Shown here: in pieces, positions 1 to 12,089 of the stretch
Layout of the letters: each line of letters opens with the position of its first letter
How positions within the stretch are numbered: the stretch's first letter is position 1
Assembly (NCBI RefSeq): GCF_026210795.1
Contig: NC_089430.1
Location: 2,356,001 to 2,420,000, forward strand
Direction of reading: 5' to 3'
DNA length: 64,000 nt
DNA from: Rhizophagus irregularis
Lineage: Eukaryota > Glomeromycota > Glomeromycetes > Glomerales > Glomeraceae
Position numbers and translations under genes: made by a program
The notes under the pieces: generated by a model
The model's database searches: none
Told to the model about the DNA's origin: nothing
The model's input: the letters and a program-made list of their open reading frames with translations, nothing else

Positions 1-1011
1 ACTTCCTCTTCAGCAATTCTTCTTTCTGATCTGGATTAAGTATCTCCTCACGATTTCTTATTAAAATATGATGATATTTTATGCGAATCTAACCCACGAC
101 GCCTACTCAAGCAATATTCACAAATGCTGTGGATGCATAGATTAACGCATTTATCGCGTTTTAACTTTACCATTACTTTATCTTCTATCTCAGATTTCGT
201 GATTGATTGGGATCTTACTTGGTTCTCGTTAAATTCTGAACCTCAACATGATGCTTCTTTTACTCGTGATCATGCTTCCTCTCATCGCACCTTCAAATTC
301 AAACTCTTTTTGGAAGATTTGCCTACCTTAGAACATCTTAAAAGAATTCGCCCGGACTTGTATATCGACATTTTATTGTGTCGTTCATGCCTTGACTCCA
401 AGGAAGATTTCATACACTTGTTTATGTGCAAATGTAGACGAATCGCTATGGAACAGATTCTCCTCTCCTACCAACATTATTTTATCAACAAACTTCAAGA
501 AGCTGGTGATCTCGCTAAGATAGATCCCTCTTTAATTATTAACAAATTTAAATCTCTTCCTTGTTGGTCCTTTTCTTCTTCAAATTGGGCTTCATATAGT
601 CTTGTCCGTGGCTGCCTTCTGAAATCCTTTGTCGAATTTTTTGAAGAACTTTCTATTCCACGAAATTCTGCGATGAAGGTTATCTCTGCTATCCACAATC
701 ACTTTATCCAAAAGATCAGAAAACGAATTTGGCTACCGCGCTCCTATGATAAATCTAAATGGAAAGACGTGATGAATATTACTCATAAACTTAAACTTTC
801 TCGGCCTTCAAATTTGCCAAAGTCCACGTACTTACCTTTCTCGACTTTACTTCCTCCGACCCTTTCCGACGCCGCACGTGACTCCGACGTTGATTATTTA
901 AAGAACTCGATGAAATATGGTTTGCCTTGGTTTAATCACTATTCGGGCTTTATGGGTCGTCTAACGGTGCAACTTACTAACAGCTTTAGCAGGGTGGTGT
1001 GTCGATTTTAA
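1..1011 (+). pseudogene. Non-LTR retrotransposon ORF2, C-terminal fragment (copy A)
   Basis: This is the 3' end of the ORF2 polyprotein, entering from outside the window. It aligns base for base with the end of the second copy at 9,430-10,435. It starts inside the tail of the RNase H domain and continues through a C-terminal region with a CCHC zinc-binding pattern (CRSC, then an H and a C in DFIHLFMC) like the zinc-binding end of many LINE reverse transcriptases. An in-frame TAA at 37-39 replaces the CAA present in copy B (a C-to-T change), so it cannot make the full protein. At the codon where copy B has TAG (9,554) this copy keeps TGG, which shows what the ancestral codon was. The reading frame is open from 40 to 1,011. 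Confidence 0.85.
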
Positions 1012-1297
1012 TAATGGGCGCATTGTTCGTTGGTTTGTTTGCATAGTTGCCTCTTTTTAGGTTGAAATATATTTAGGCGGGGGATCAGGATAGTTTTAGT
1101 GTTATGCGATTTTTCTCTTTGAATTAATTTTATAGCTTTATTACTGTTTTGGAGACTATATAGTTTTGTTTTTAGTTAATTTTATTTTTCTTTTTTGTAC
1201 TTTGAAAATTTTATTTTATTTTTGTAAGTTCGTTAAATAAATTTAATAAAGATAAAGGCTACTATGCCATATTTGCCTTGATAAGGACTGATGATGA
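1012..1297 (+). repeat. LINE 3' UTR and tail (copy A)
   Basis: This untranslated tail matches 10,436-10,723 with only a few differences. It ends in the signature GCCTTGATAAGGACTGATGA followed by a short GAT repeat. No poly(A) is present, so the element probably primes from a short repeated end. Confidence 0.8.
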
Positions 1298-2634
1298 TCA
1301 TACTTTCTCCCCCGTTGGGCTCTGCCCATTTTTTCCCATGAAGTTATGGATGAAAAATATGAGGATTTTTTGCCTTGAGTGATAGTAAAAGGACTTTTCG
1401 ACGTTATATGAAGTTATTACTGAGGTCTTTAGTTTCGCCCGAACTCCTTACGGCTTATATTGAGTTAGGACCGTTATCATGAGTCTTGGAGTTACCAATA
1501 ATACTGTAAAATGGCAGTTCCATACGAACGTTCCACTGGGCTTTCTGAAAGGTTGAAAAGTAGTGCGTCTTGGTTTCTACGCCTTTAAAGTCTAACTGGC
1601 CAAGTGGTTCGCAGGCCGGACCGGTATTTCTTGGAAGGAGCTCCTGACCAACGTATTTCTTGCTAGTTGATGTTGTTAACTGGGGAGTTAGTCTTCTAAA
1701 ATAAGGAGACGGAGTTGAGATGTATGTTTGGTGAATTTTACTCAGGTTTTTCTCATTGCACTTCGAGTTTTCCTGAGGTTTATGTCTTTATTTTTTGCTT
1801 TTTGTTTTTCTTGGTCATTTTTTTTGGTGTAACCTTATTTTCTTTGGGGGGTGGGGGGATACTGGAAAATTTGATCGTCATGGTGGCTTGGTGTTACAAT
1901 TTTAAAATCGATCATCATTGGGGTGATAAGGGGGTGACAGGTTGGGTACCGCAGTTTTTGTAGTATGCCGATCAAGGTGGTCACATGATGGACTATCATT
2001 GGATTGACTTATCTAGGTAGATCTTAGGTCGATGGATTGTTCGCAATGAGGTGGGTGTCCACCGTTTGGGATCGTTCGAAATGTGGTGGGTGTCCCTTCA
2101 GGGATTGCACGACACTAAAAAGTTCCCCATCGGCTGGACTGCACGACACTAAAAAGTTCCTGGAGGTCTTAGTGAAATAGGTTTGTTATCCATAGTATGT
2201 AGTCAAATAGGGGAAATTGAATTTTAGGCGTTTTTGATAGTGCTAATGGTAGCTCGGAGGTTCTTTACCGATTCTAGGAGTGGGTACGGCGCTAGATGGG
2301 TTACGTATAGCATAGTCGACTTTACTCATTTTGAGATATATTTGGGGGAGTAGCCGTAGTTATTTATATAGAGAGGGTGGGGTTTTTAATCTTAGCTTTT
2401 CTTATTTGTAATTTCGGAAGATTATTTGTTCTTTGTTTTTCTATTAGTTCTGCACTTGTTGCGGTACTTTTTAGATCACTCTGTGTTTCTCTAAAGTTAC
2501 TTCAGCATTAATTAATAAAATTCAAGCTCATGCTATGTTTACCTTGATAAGGACTGATAAAAAATTTTCGGAAAGAAAATTTTATATCTTCGTACTAACA
2601 ACTCTTATATTTTACCTAACTCATACCTTCTAAC
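1298..2634. other. Non-coding interval with a third LINE-type tail signature
   Basis: No credible gene is seen. At 2,519-2,556 the sequence ACCTTGATAAGGACTGAT follows an AATAAA-like stretch, just as at the two confirmed LINE 3' ends. This suggests that roughly 1,300-2,560 is either the truncated 3' part of a related element or the 5' region of copy B built from such tails. Short direct repeats occur, for example GCACGACACTAAAAAGTTCC at 2,107 and 2,142 and GGTGGGTGTCC near 2,050 and 2,087. An 82-codon open frame at 1,715-1,963 has low-complexity composition and is not supported. Confidence 0.5.
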
Positions 2635-4766
2635 ATGTCTAGAAACCTTGCTAGAAGAGGTGGCGGCAGTTATAATCCTAATAGTAATAAGGCTGCTCCT
2701 CAAGAAAAGAAAAATAATAAAAAACAACTCCCTGACAACTCTGATTCTGTTAGTGATAACGCTTCTCAAAAACGTTCCCGTATTATTACAAAAGACTCCA
2801 TAGATGAAAACTATGAAGATTTCGTTGCCGACGCGCCGGCTGACGGTGGTTTAGTTGGTTCAACTTTGACCACTATTCCTCAACAAAATAATTCCCGCAG
2901 CACTGCCCAAGAAAATACTCATGCTTCTACCCTGAAAAATTCTGCTGCGCCCACTGCGCCTGGCCAAGACGCGTCCTCTGAAGCTAACGCGTCGATTCAT
3001 GCACCTCGTAACAAAGAAAATAACTCATCCCCTAACACGTCCCCTAATATGGATGTAAATGATGATTCATCACCCGATCAGGCTGTTGATCCCTCCCCCA
3101 CCATTACCATTAATCGTCAAGATTTCCTGGCTGCGGCTGCGCCCAACTCCGCTCCCCAAACTCTTGAGAAACTTAAAACTAATAAGGCAATTATTGAAGC
3201 TGTCAACAATTTATTTTTAGAAACTTATGAATCGTATACCGGTCAGGCTCGTATGACTGGTTCAGGGACGCTAAACGTCTTATTATTCATTTTCACACTG
3301 CGGAGGCTCGTGACTTGTGTGTTGGTAGTACACACCCAGATTTTCTGGACCTACAATTCCACCTGTACGATCCCAAACAACTCCGATCTGATGAAGACCT
3401 CTGTGCCATTCAAGTCACGGATATACCATTCTTCATTACTAAACTTCAACTCCAATCTTACTTCAAGAAATTCGGCAACTTACTTGCCCTCCATCTTTAT
3501 TCTAGGAAAGGTGCTAAGATGCAACAAGCCCGTATCGTCTATGACCACGCCGATGCGATCTTCCGTTTTACAACACAATGGGCAGTTTACTGCTTTTCCA
3601 CTTGTTTACGTGTCATCCCCTGTCATTACTCTTTAGATCAAAAAGCTGCTCAAAGAGCGTTTGTGGCAATTCTCTCTGGACTTCCCGCTAATACTAAAGA
3701 TATCCATCTCGCTCCTTTGGTTAAAGAACATGGAGCAAAAGCTATTAATATTCCCCTTTCCTTAAATTCATATAAACCCAAACCTTGGGCTTATGTTACC
3801 TTCAACTCACAAGAAACAATGGATGCCGCTATGGAGCAAACTATTGGTTTCCAAGGTCGCACTCTTCGATGGGGTACATCCAACGATTCGAAAGCTCTTT
3901 GCCACCGATGTGGTAAACTCGGTTGTGCTCCTACCTCCTGTCCGCTTAATCAACGCCGTGGTCGCTCACGTACATGTGATTCTGTTGCTGCTCTTAAAGA
4001 ACGTTTCAACATTGGCCAAAGACCCACTCAACAAAGAACGCCGCGTAATAATTCTTGTTCTCGATCTCGTTCTAAATCCCGGGATCGTTCTGCCTCTGCT
4101 CACCGTTCTAATTCCAATTCCAATAGCTCTAATAATAATGGTAATAACAATAACAATACTAAACCCTCCTCCTCTGGTTCAGCTCACTCCTCCTCAACTG
4201 CTCATGGATGAACACCTTCTAACAACCGAAAAGGCAAAGATAGATCTGTTTCTTTTTCATCCAATGCTCATGCTCTGCTCCCTGATCCAAATTCCTCTAC
4301 TGCTTTTGAGGCCGCTCTCGACATTCTAAATGTTTTGAAGACCCTCCAGCTAGATGTTGCTCATGTGGAATCCCGCATCTCATCCCTTGAACTTAACAAC
4401 CAGCGACTTTCTGCTATAGAAGCCCATCTAGGCATTAATCCTCCCTCTGCACCTGTCTTTAATTCTGAACCTGACCGAATGGAAGAAGACCCTCCTGAAA
4501 CCACTGGCACTTTAATACAGCATCCCAATGCTGCCTTATCTTCTGGTCCTATAAAACCCTCCTCCCCTAAATCTGCATCCAACAAAGCTCCGCACTCTGC
4601 TCCCGCTTCTACTTCTAACCCTTCCCCGCAAGACGAATTGAACTCAGTTATTCAAGATCAAAAAGCGATTAAAGATACTTTGCAATCGCTCACCGGTTCC
4701 ATCCAAGGTTTTATTGCTTCTCTTGGTGGTCCTCCCTCCGATCGAGCTTCAGCTCCTTCGCAATAA
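2635..4766 (+). pseudogene. LINE ORF1: RNA-binding nucleic-acid chaperone, broken
   Basis: ORF1 proteins coat the element RNA. The frame opens at ATG 2,635 with a low-complexity, charged N-terminus of about 200 residues. It then shifts near 3,265-3,275 into another frame that continues to 4,766. That frame has a premature TGA at 4,209-4,211 and reads on without a shift, so one ancestral gene is inferred. Two RRM-like segments lie at about 3,400-3,640 and 3,655-3,880. A zinc-knuckle pattern follows at about 3,898: CHRCGKLGCAPTSC, i.e. C-x2-C-x4-C-x4-C with Cys where His is usual. An Arg/Ser-rich and Ser/Asn-rich stretch (3,950-4,208) and a probable coiled coil (4,335-4,440) complete it. ORF2 begins 47 bases after its stop. 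Confidence 0.8.
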
Positions 4767-4813
4767 CTGATCTCTCACCCCTTTTCCCCGTACTTTATTA
4801 TCATTGTGTTCTA

Positions 4814-7800
4814 ATGTCTGACAATTTTAATTATGATACGTTTGTTCGCAACCCACCCAACCTTGTAGATATTTATAATTTTTCAGAATCTGAATTTTTA
4901 TTTACTACTTTAAATTCTTCTCCTATCCCTAATTCTTTTAATATCTCATCCTTTAATGTTAATGGTCTTCGCCATAATAGCCAGGTTAAAATTGAACAAA
5001 TTTCAAACTTTTTCAACATCAAACATATTTCTTTTGGTGGTATTGTAGATACCCATTTGACCCCCAAACAAATTCATTTCTTATCTAAACGCCTTTCTAA
5101 TTATACTGTCTTTTCATCTGATATAGATAAAACTAAACAAGTCAAATCTACTGGTGGTGTTTCCCTTTTTATTGAAAAATCCCTTGCTTCTCATGTACAA
5201 GATTTTGTTTCACATTCTTCACGCATTTTATCTGTTGATCTTTATTTTAAAGGCAACGTTAAACTACGCATTTTTGTTATATACATTCCTCCTATTTCTG
5301 ACTCTAAATTACGATTAGATACTATTGATATTCTTTTACAATTATTGGTGCAAACCAAACAACAAAATTTTTATCACGCCATTTGTGGCGATTTCAATAT
5401 GCATTTAGATACATATTACCCTATTTATTTTAATCGTCCTTCTATTGCTACTCAACGAACTTATCGTTTGCTACATCACCTTTTATCTCATGGTTATGAA
5501 GATATTTCTCCTGTTAACGCTTCTGCTTCCTTAGGCACCTTTTACCGTGATGACCAAGTTACTTATATAGATTATGTTTGGTCTTGTCCGATGCTAAAAA
5601 GCTTTGCTCTCACCTCCTATATATTTGACGCACAAGATACCTGTTCTTCCGATCACAATCCTATCATCACTTATTTTGATGATTCACTCATGGTTGCGTC
5701 TGTCAAGGTTGCTCGTGCTAAACAACTTTAATGTCGAACTCGTCGCATATTCAAATTTGATTCAGTCACTGCTCAACAATGGGAATCCTTTTCTGCTCGT
5801 ACTGATTCTTTATGCGACGCATCTCCGTCAACCTTTTCAACATGGCACATTAACCAACAATGCGAATATTTACATTCTCGTATCGTGAAAGCTGCTAATG
5901 CCTCTCTTCCTTCCATTACGATTGGAAATCAACATACACCTACGGTGACCAAAGATTTGGAAGCCTTAACTCAACATTATCGTTTCCTCAGTCGCCTTTT
6001 GCATTCGATACGTTTATTGCGAAAATATCCTTCTACTTATTATAATAGATATGAAAGTACTTGGTCCACTCATTTCATTAGACTTCAAAAAATTCTTCAT
6101 CTTTATAAGAAGGTTATTCCTTCTCCCCCTATTTTGCCTGTTTCTTTATCCACTTGTAGGCAAGACGATTTTAAATTTTTATTGGATTCTTTAAAGACTA
6201 TCTCCAGTGCCCTTCACGGCCTCCTTCTTCTTAAAGAAAAAGATTTTCAAGATTCTTCCATTCGTGCTAAATTGGATGATAGGGATAACAATTTTGATAC
6301 TGACATCTCCTCATTTATTGACTCAGCTCTCTCAAGAACTCGACGTAGTATTACCTTGGATCGTGTTTTTATCGACCACCCTACACATCCAAAATTATTG
6401 ACAGACCCACATGATATTGACGACGCTGTTATCAACCACTTCCGGAATTCCGTTCCTGTAAAATCATCTCCTCCAGAAAACATTTCAGCTCTCTCTGAAC
6501 GATGGTCTTTTGCTTATCACCCTATAAATGATGTGGATCCCTCTATTTATATTTCTTTATTACATGCTCCTACTTTAGAAGAATGGTTGTCTACGGTCTC
6601 TTCTATGCCTAATGATAAAGCTCCTGGTCCTTCTATGATTACTTATGAGATGCTCAAACATCTGGGTTCTAACACCTCTGCTTTGGTCTTAATCCTGGTC
6701 CAATCATGTCTTCGTACTGCAGATATCCCTGATTTATGGTGCCAGGCTATGGTTTTCCCTATCCCCAAACCTCACGAGTGGAAATGTCAACTCAAAAATA
6801 CAAGACCGATTACTCTACTCGAAGTAATTAGAAAATCTTTGGTCAAACTTTTTTATAATCGTCTCGCTTCCATTTTGGCTTCAAATGATGTTCTCAAAGG
6901 AGGAAACTTCGCCGGTCTCCCTGGTGGTTCTTGTCGCGACCCTATTGTCGTTCTCGAATCTATTATCCATGATGCTCATGTCAACAATTCGCCACTTTGG
7001 ATCCTTTCGCAAGATATTTCGAAAGCTTTCGACTCGGTTGATCTCAAGATGCTGCGTTTCGCTTTAGAACGCATTAAACTTCCTGCTTCTGCTACTAAGT
7101 TTATTTTATCCCTTTTTATGAAATGCTCTAATCGCGTTTTTACCGCTCATGGAACTACTCCTTCTTACCGTGTTCGCATTGGTATAGATCAAGGCGAAGT
7201 TATTTCTCCTTTACTCTGGGTCATATATATAGACCCTTTATTGACTGTTCTCAAAAATGAAATGATGGATCCGTATATACTTCATGCTCCTTCTTTATCT
7301 AATCCCTTGACTGAGATAAGTTCAGATGGATTACGAATCAACAACTTGGTCTTTATGGATGATTCTACTTTAATCTCGTCTTCCAAATCTGGAATGGAAT
7401 CGATGCTCTCTATTACGGAAGAATTTTATCATATCAATAATACTTCCGCTAATCACAACAAATATGTTTTAATTACTAATTCGTTGCCTCCCACTTCAGT
7501 TTCTTCGCCTTCTCCAGTCGTGTTTGACTTGCAATTATCTGAACTGAACTATGTTCCTTCCATTTCTATTGTGCCTATCTCCATGAATAGCTCTTTCCGC
7601 TTTCTGGACGTCTGGTTCAATGTCGCTGGATCTCGCGATTTTGTCAGGAAACAAGTTTCTCGTGAATGTAATTCCTTTGCTGCTACCGTTCGCCCTGCCA
7701 AATTATCTGCAAAACAAATTGTTTACCTACACAACACCGTTCTTATTCCAAAATTGGAATATCGTATGCAAGTCACTCACTTCTCTGAACCTGAATGTGC

Positions 7801-10435
7801 TTCGGCAACTAGCAGTATTCGTTCCATGATTAAACACAAGGCCAATTTCTCACGTGTTCTCCCTGATTCTATTCTGTTCTTGTCTCAAGGCTTGGGATTG
7901 ATTAATTTATTTTTTCACCAATCACAAACACATTTAACTAATTTATTTTTGTTAGCTAATTCTTCTTCTCTTTTTATGAAAAATTTATTTTTATATAGAT
8001 TACGTTTAATTCAATTTTCTTTTTTGATTCCTATTTCCCCATTGTTAGTTAAAGATTGGACTATATGGTCTAAACTTTTTGCTTTTAAACAGGATTATAT
8101 CGCTTGCACTATTGCTCTCCTGACCACCACTCCCTTCAAGTTGTTGCGTTCACGACTTTCAACTTTGTCTGACCTTACTATACCCGATGGTTATACACCC
8201 CTATTTGACGTTATGACTCCAAAAATTTTTATATCTTACTTCCGACGTCTTAGAAGTTTGCAACTTTATTACCTATCACAATTTATTACGCCTCAAGGAA
8301 CCCATATGATTACTTGGAACGTTTATCTATCCAATTTATCGAGCAGGAAAGGTCATCGTGTCCTCCCACACAAATAGTTCAATAACATTCACCAATGCGT
8401 CACTGTTCCAGGTTCCAACTCTCTCCTTTTGGATCGGTTCTCTTCTGATGCTATTCCTTCCAATATCGACTTGGTTCCCGCCTTTGGTTCCTCTCGAAAA
8501 TCCATGAAATGGATCATAACTTTGGATGATGATGGCTCTCCTCTTTTTGGAAAACAGCTCAGTAAACAGCAATATTCCTGCAAGATTGTCCATTGGACTT
8601 CTGATTGTGTGACTCGACCTAATGATGTTAACACGCTCACTCCTTGTCCTATTTGTTCTAAACATGTACCGGTTACCCATACTAAAAGCAATCCAACAGA
8701 TGTTACTCCTTTATGTATTATCCCAAAACTTTCCCCTCTTAGATCTTTGCTTCTTCCAACAACGCAGAAGCGTATTAGACATGACACCACCACTATTACT
8801 TCTCCTTTTACTTGGGCGGACCTGGACGAGACTGTAAGAACATATTATGGTCGTCTGGACATTCAACCTAATTTTTCACCTGAAGATGTGATTACTTTCC
8901 CTTCTCCTTCTCTTCCTCCCTCTTTGGACTCAGCTACTCCTTTTGCTTTTGCTGCTTCTCCGTTAGCGACTCCTCCTGACAACCATTATTGTTTTTATAC
9001 CGATGGTTCCTTAATTAACCTTGGCACTCCCGATGTTTCAATGGGTTGGTCTTGGATTCAAGTCCTAGATAGCGCTGGTTTTTTCCAATCTATCGCTGCT
9101 CACGCTCATGGAATTATTCACAATTGGCCTTCTTCTACAAGAGCTGAAATCGCAGCTATACATGCTGCTCTTACAGTCACTCCTCCTTCTTCAACGGCCA
9201 CTATTTATACTGACTCTCAATCCGCCATAGATGGTCTTCGTCTATGCGCTACTTTTTCTTATTCCAATAGTAGGCTTTATTACAAAACTACCAATTATGA
9301 ACTCTGGGCTATTATTGAGCATCTTATTTCATCCAAATCTTTATCGGTCACAGCTGTTAAAGTGAAAGGTCACTCTGGTAATTTCTACAATGACCACGCA
9401 GACTCTTTGGCTAATTCTGCGCATACTTCTTCCTCAGCCATTCTTCTTTTTGATCTGGATCAAGTATCTCCTCATGATTTCTTATTAAAATATGATGATA
9501 TTTTATGCGAATCCAACCCTCGACGCCTATTCAAGCAATATTCGCAGATGTTGTAGATGCATAGATTAACGTGTTTATCACGTTTTAACTTTACTTTAAC
9601 TTTGTCTTCCATTTCAGATTTCATAATTGACTGGGATCTTACCTGGTTCTTATTGAACTCTGAACCTCAACATGATGCCTCTTTTACTCGCGCTCATGCT
9701 TCCTCTCATCGCACATTCAAATTCAAACTCTTTTTGGAAGACTTACCCACTCTTGAACGTCTTAAAAGAATTCGTCCGGACTTGTATATCGACATTTTAT
9801 CATGTCGTTCATGTCTCAACTCCAAGGAAGACTTCATGCACTTATTCACGTGCAAATGTAGACGATTCGCTATGGAACAGATTCTCTTTGCCTATCAAAA
9901 ACACTTTATCAACAAACTCCAAGAAGCTGGTGATCTTATTTAAAAAGATCCCTCTTTAATTATTAACAAATTTATTTCTTTTCCTTGTTGGTCCTTTTCT
10001 TCTTCAAATTGGGCTTTATATAGTCTTGTCCGTGGCTGCCTTCCGAAATCCTTTGTTGAATTTTTTGAAGAACTTTCTATTCCACGTAACTCTGCGATGA
10101 AGGTTATCTCTGCCATCCACAATCATTTTATCCAAAAGATCAAAAAACGAATTTGGCTACCGCGTTCCTATGATAAATCTAAATGGGAAGACGCGATGAA
10201 TATCACTCAAAAACTTAAACTTTCTCGGCCTTCTAATTTGCCAAAGTCTACGTACTTACCTTTCTCTACTTTACCTCCTCCGACCCTTTCTGACGCCGCA
10301 CGTGACTCCGACGTTGATTATTTGAAGAACTCGATGAAATATGGTTTGCCTTGGTTTAATCACTATTCGGGTTTTATGGGTCGTCTAACGGTGCAACTTA
10401 CTAACAGCTTTAGCAGGGTGGTGTGTCGATTTTAA
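4814..10435 (+). pseudogene. LINE ORF2: endonuclease - reverse transcriptase - RNase H polyprotein, four in-frame stops
   Basis: The protein nicks target DNA and reverse-transcribes the element RNA. One frame runs through 1,874 codons. Domains in order: APE-type endonuclease (about 4,920-5,690) with SFNVNGL, VDTHL, CGDFN and SDHNPI; reverse transcriptase (about 6,600-7,400) with motif A DISKAFDS, motif B DQGEVISPLL and motif C FMDD; RNase H (about 8,990-9,430) with YTDGS, the E of RAEIAA, YTDSQSA and the closing DHADSLA; and a CCHC zinc finger (about 9,810-9,860). Stops interrupt at TAA 5,729, TAG 8,375, TAG 9,554 and TAA 9,941, with no net frameshift. In the endonuclease the usual Glu of ETHL is Asp. 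Comparison with copy A shows TAG 9,554 was TGG. Confidence 0.88.
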
Positions 10436-10723
10436 TAATGGGCGCATTGTTCGTTGGTTTGTTTGCATAGTTGCTTCTTCTTAGGTTGGAATATATCTAG
10501 GCGGGGGATCAGGATAGTTTTAGTGTTATGCGATTTTTTCCTTTTCGAATTAATTTTATAGCTTTATTACTGTTTTGAAGACTATATAGTTTTGTTTTTA
10601 GTTAATTTTATTTTTCTTTTTTGTACTTTGAAAATTTTATTTTATTTTTGTAAGTTCGTTAAATAAATTTAATAAAGATAAAGGCTACTATGCCATGTTT
10701 GCCTTGATAAGGACTGATGACGA
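10436..10723 (+). repeat. LINE 3' UTR and tail (copy B)
   Basis: Nearly identical to 1,012-1,297, including the AATAAATTTAATAAAG block and the GCCTTGATAAGGACTGATGA end. The downstream base context differs from copy A, which sets the element boundary at about 10,723. Confidence 0.85.
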
Positions 10724-10787
10724 TGTCACTTGGTTATTGTAAATTGAAGATAACAATTAGGTATGTAGACACATACAGAAAAAAGAC

Positions 10788-11372
10788 ATGTCTTACACTT
10801 ATATAACTAATCCTATAACCGGACGTCCAATCCGTGTTGGTGGAGATACCTTTAATCGAATAGTTATGGAATCCCATGATTATATCGATGGAAGCCTTGT
10901 CCGTAGACAAACCGCACCACCTCCACCTCAGGAACAACCTGTATATTTAAATACAGATACAGGACGCTATATTCAACACGGTACTAGAACGTATCATAGA
11001 CTGGTTGAGAGTGACTACGAGGTAGTTGAAGACTACTACCTTGTTCGTTATGAAGAGGAGGAGCTTATAGAAAAAATCATCAATGAAACACGCTATAATG
11101 AGGAAAATCTTGATAGCCAGCGGTTAACTTTCAATGTTATACAACAAATCAGGGCCGCTATTCAGGCTGACCAATATGAATATGATGATTTTATCTTACA
11201 GCAGGATACGACTAACGGGACACCTTCCTCTGGTCCTTCCGGTCGTCCACGAACTTTGGAGGATTATGCCCCGAGACTTGCAGAGCTTAATATTGAGTTG
11301 TGTAGGGAATGTCTCATGCCTGTAAGCCCAAGTGACTTAACGAACAAGTTGTGCAAGGACTGCGCTTCCTAA
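10788..11372 (+). CDS. Protein with two 2-cysteine-adaptor-like repeats and a C-terminal zinc ribbon
   Basis: Intact frame of 194 residues. Two related segments resemble the short 2-cysteine adaptor repeats of large DNA viruses (NPxTGRxIxVGGxTxxxL): residues 6-30 carry NPITGRPIRVGGDTFNRIV, and residues 52-73 carry the weaker NTDTGRYIQHGTRTYHRLV. A proline run lies between them. The C-terminus has CREC (about 174-177) and CKDC (about 189-192), a probable zinc ribbon. The role is unknown; adaptor repeats are associated with viral and virus-derived proteins. It is the first gene of the compact cluster and begins 64 bases after the LINE end, so its promoter may be partly lost. Confidence 0.6.
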   Translation: MSYTYITNPITGRPIRVGGDTFNRIVMESHDYIDGSLVRRQTAPPPPQEQPVYLNTDTGRYIQHGTRTYHRLVESDYEVVEDYYLVRYEEEELIEKIINETRYNEENLDSQRLTFNVIQQIRAAIQADQYEYDDFILQQDTTNGTPSSGPSGRPRTLEDYAPRLAELNIELCRECLMPVSPSDLTNKLCKDCAS

Positions 11373-11524
11373 TGGTCAGTCCTCCGGTCCTCCGGTCTTT
11401 CCAACGGTTGATCCCTTAATGCCAGTGATTTTTTTTTCTACAAATGACAGGTATTTAAAGATAACAATATATAAAAAAGATTGTGAAGGATACTAAGTGA
11501 GCGAATAATCAAAGAAAAATAGCC

Positions 11525-12076
11525 ATGTCAACATTAATCGTAATAAACCAGTGTCAGAACTGTGGAGTATTCTCTGCGAAAGCGGCATATAGAGGATTAT
11601 CCAGCGTGTTGTATAGACAGATTATAAAAAAGATTGGTGACGAGAGTGAACCTTTACAAGCCTTGGGACTTGCCAGGGATAAGTTGGTCCAGATTATCCG
11701 TCAGGCAAGTAATGCAGATTTTACGCAATTATTCACACAAAGACTGGATATGAAAATTATGGACGGAGATTCATATGAGGATACTAGGAAGTGGCTTCTT
11801 GAACAGCTTATAGCTATTGGATGTGACAGTGGGGAAATTGCCTTATATCAGTTCTTACGGAATATATACCCGGATGGTATTGACGAACCCTTTACTACAT
11901 TCTATGAGAACTATGTAAGTCATGTAAGAAATCCGATGACTAAGAACTTTGCTTCTCGAGCCTTAGGAGCTATTGAGTTAAAAGCTAGGATGCTACAGAT
12001 TGACTTCGAAGGACGTAAAAAAAGCGCCATGATTCTTAGGGCTTCTGCAGAAGAACTTCGCGAGATGGGTTGCTAA
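11525..12076 (+). CDS. Unknown protein of the Polinton-like element
   Basis: Intact frame of 183 residues. I do not recognise a family. A CQNCG motif lies near the N-terminus (residues 10-14) without an obvious second cysteine pair. The rest looks helical, with charged and leucine-rich segments. It lies 152 bases after the adaptor-like gene and ends 13 bases from the convergent end of the packaging ATPase, so it almost certainly belongs to the same element. The intergenic stretch upstream is AT-rich and includes a TATATAAAAAAG block near 11,468 that could act as its promoter. Confidence 0.55.
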   Translation: MSTLIVINQCQNCGVFSAKAAYRGLSSVLYRQIIKKIGDESEPLQALGLARDKLVQIIRQASNADFTQLFTQRLDMKIMDGDSYEDTRKWLLEQLIAIGCDSGEIALYQFLRNIYPDGIDEPFTTFYENYVSHVRNPMTKNFASRALGAIELKARMLQIDFEGRKKSAMILRASAEELREMGC

Positions 12077-12089
12077 AGCAACCAGATTC

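Larger units (their letters stand above)
2561..10723 (+). mobile_element. Non-LTR retrotransposon (LINE), near full length, copy B
   Basis: The element has two genes in the order typical of LINEs: ORF1 (RNA binding, zinc knuckle) and ORF2 (endonuclease, reverse transcriptase, RNase H, C-terminal zinc finger). It ends in a 288-base 3' UTR shared with copy A. The 3' end at about 10,723 is well defined by the shared tail. The 5' end is not: I placed it just after the tail-like signature at 2,560, but it could lie as far left as about 1,300. One frameshift and one stop in ORF1, and four stops in ORF2, mean this copy is inactive although recent. No target-site duplication was identified. Confidence 0.85.

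Noticed and set aside
3793..4329. 178-codon frame overlapping LINE ORF1
   Set aside because: It lies in another frame across the zinc knuckle and Arg/Ser-rich region; the ORF1 frame carries the motifs.
8336..8793. Minus-strand frames over LINE ORF2
   Set aside because: They are antisense shadows of the reverse transcriptase-RNase H linker without motifs.
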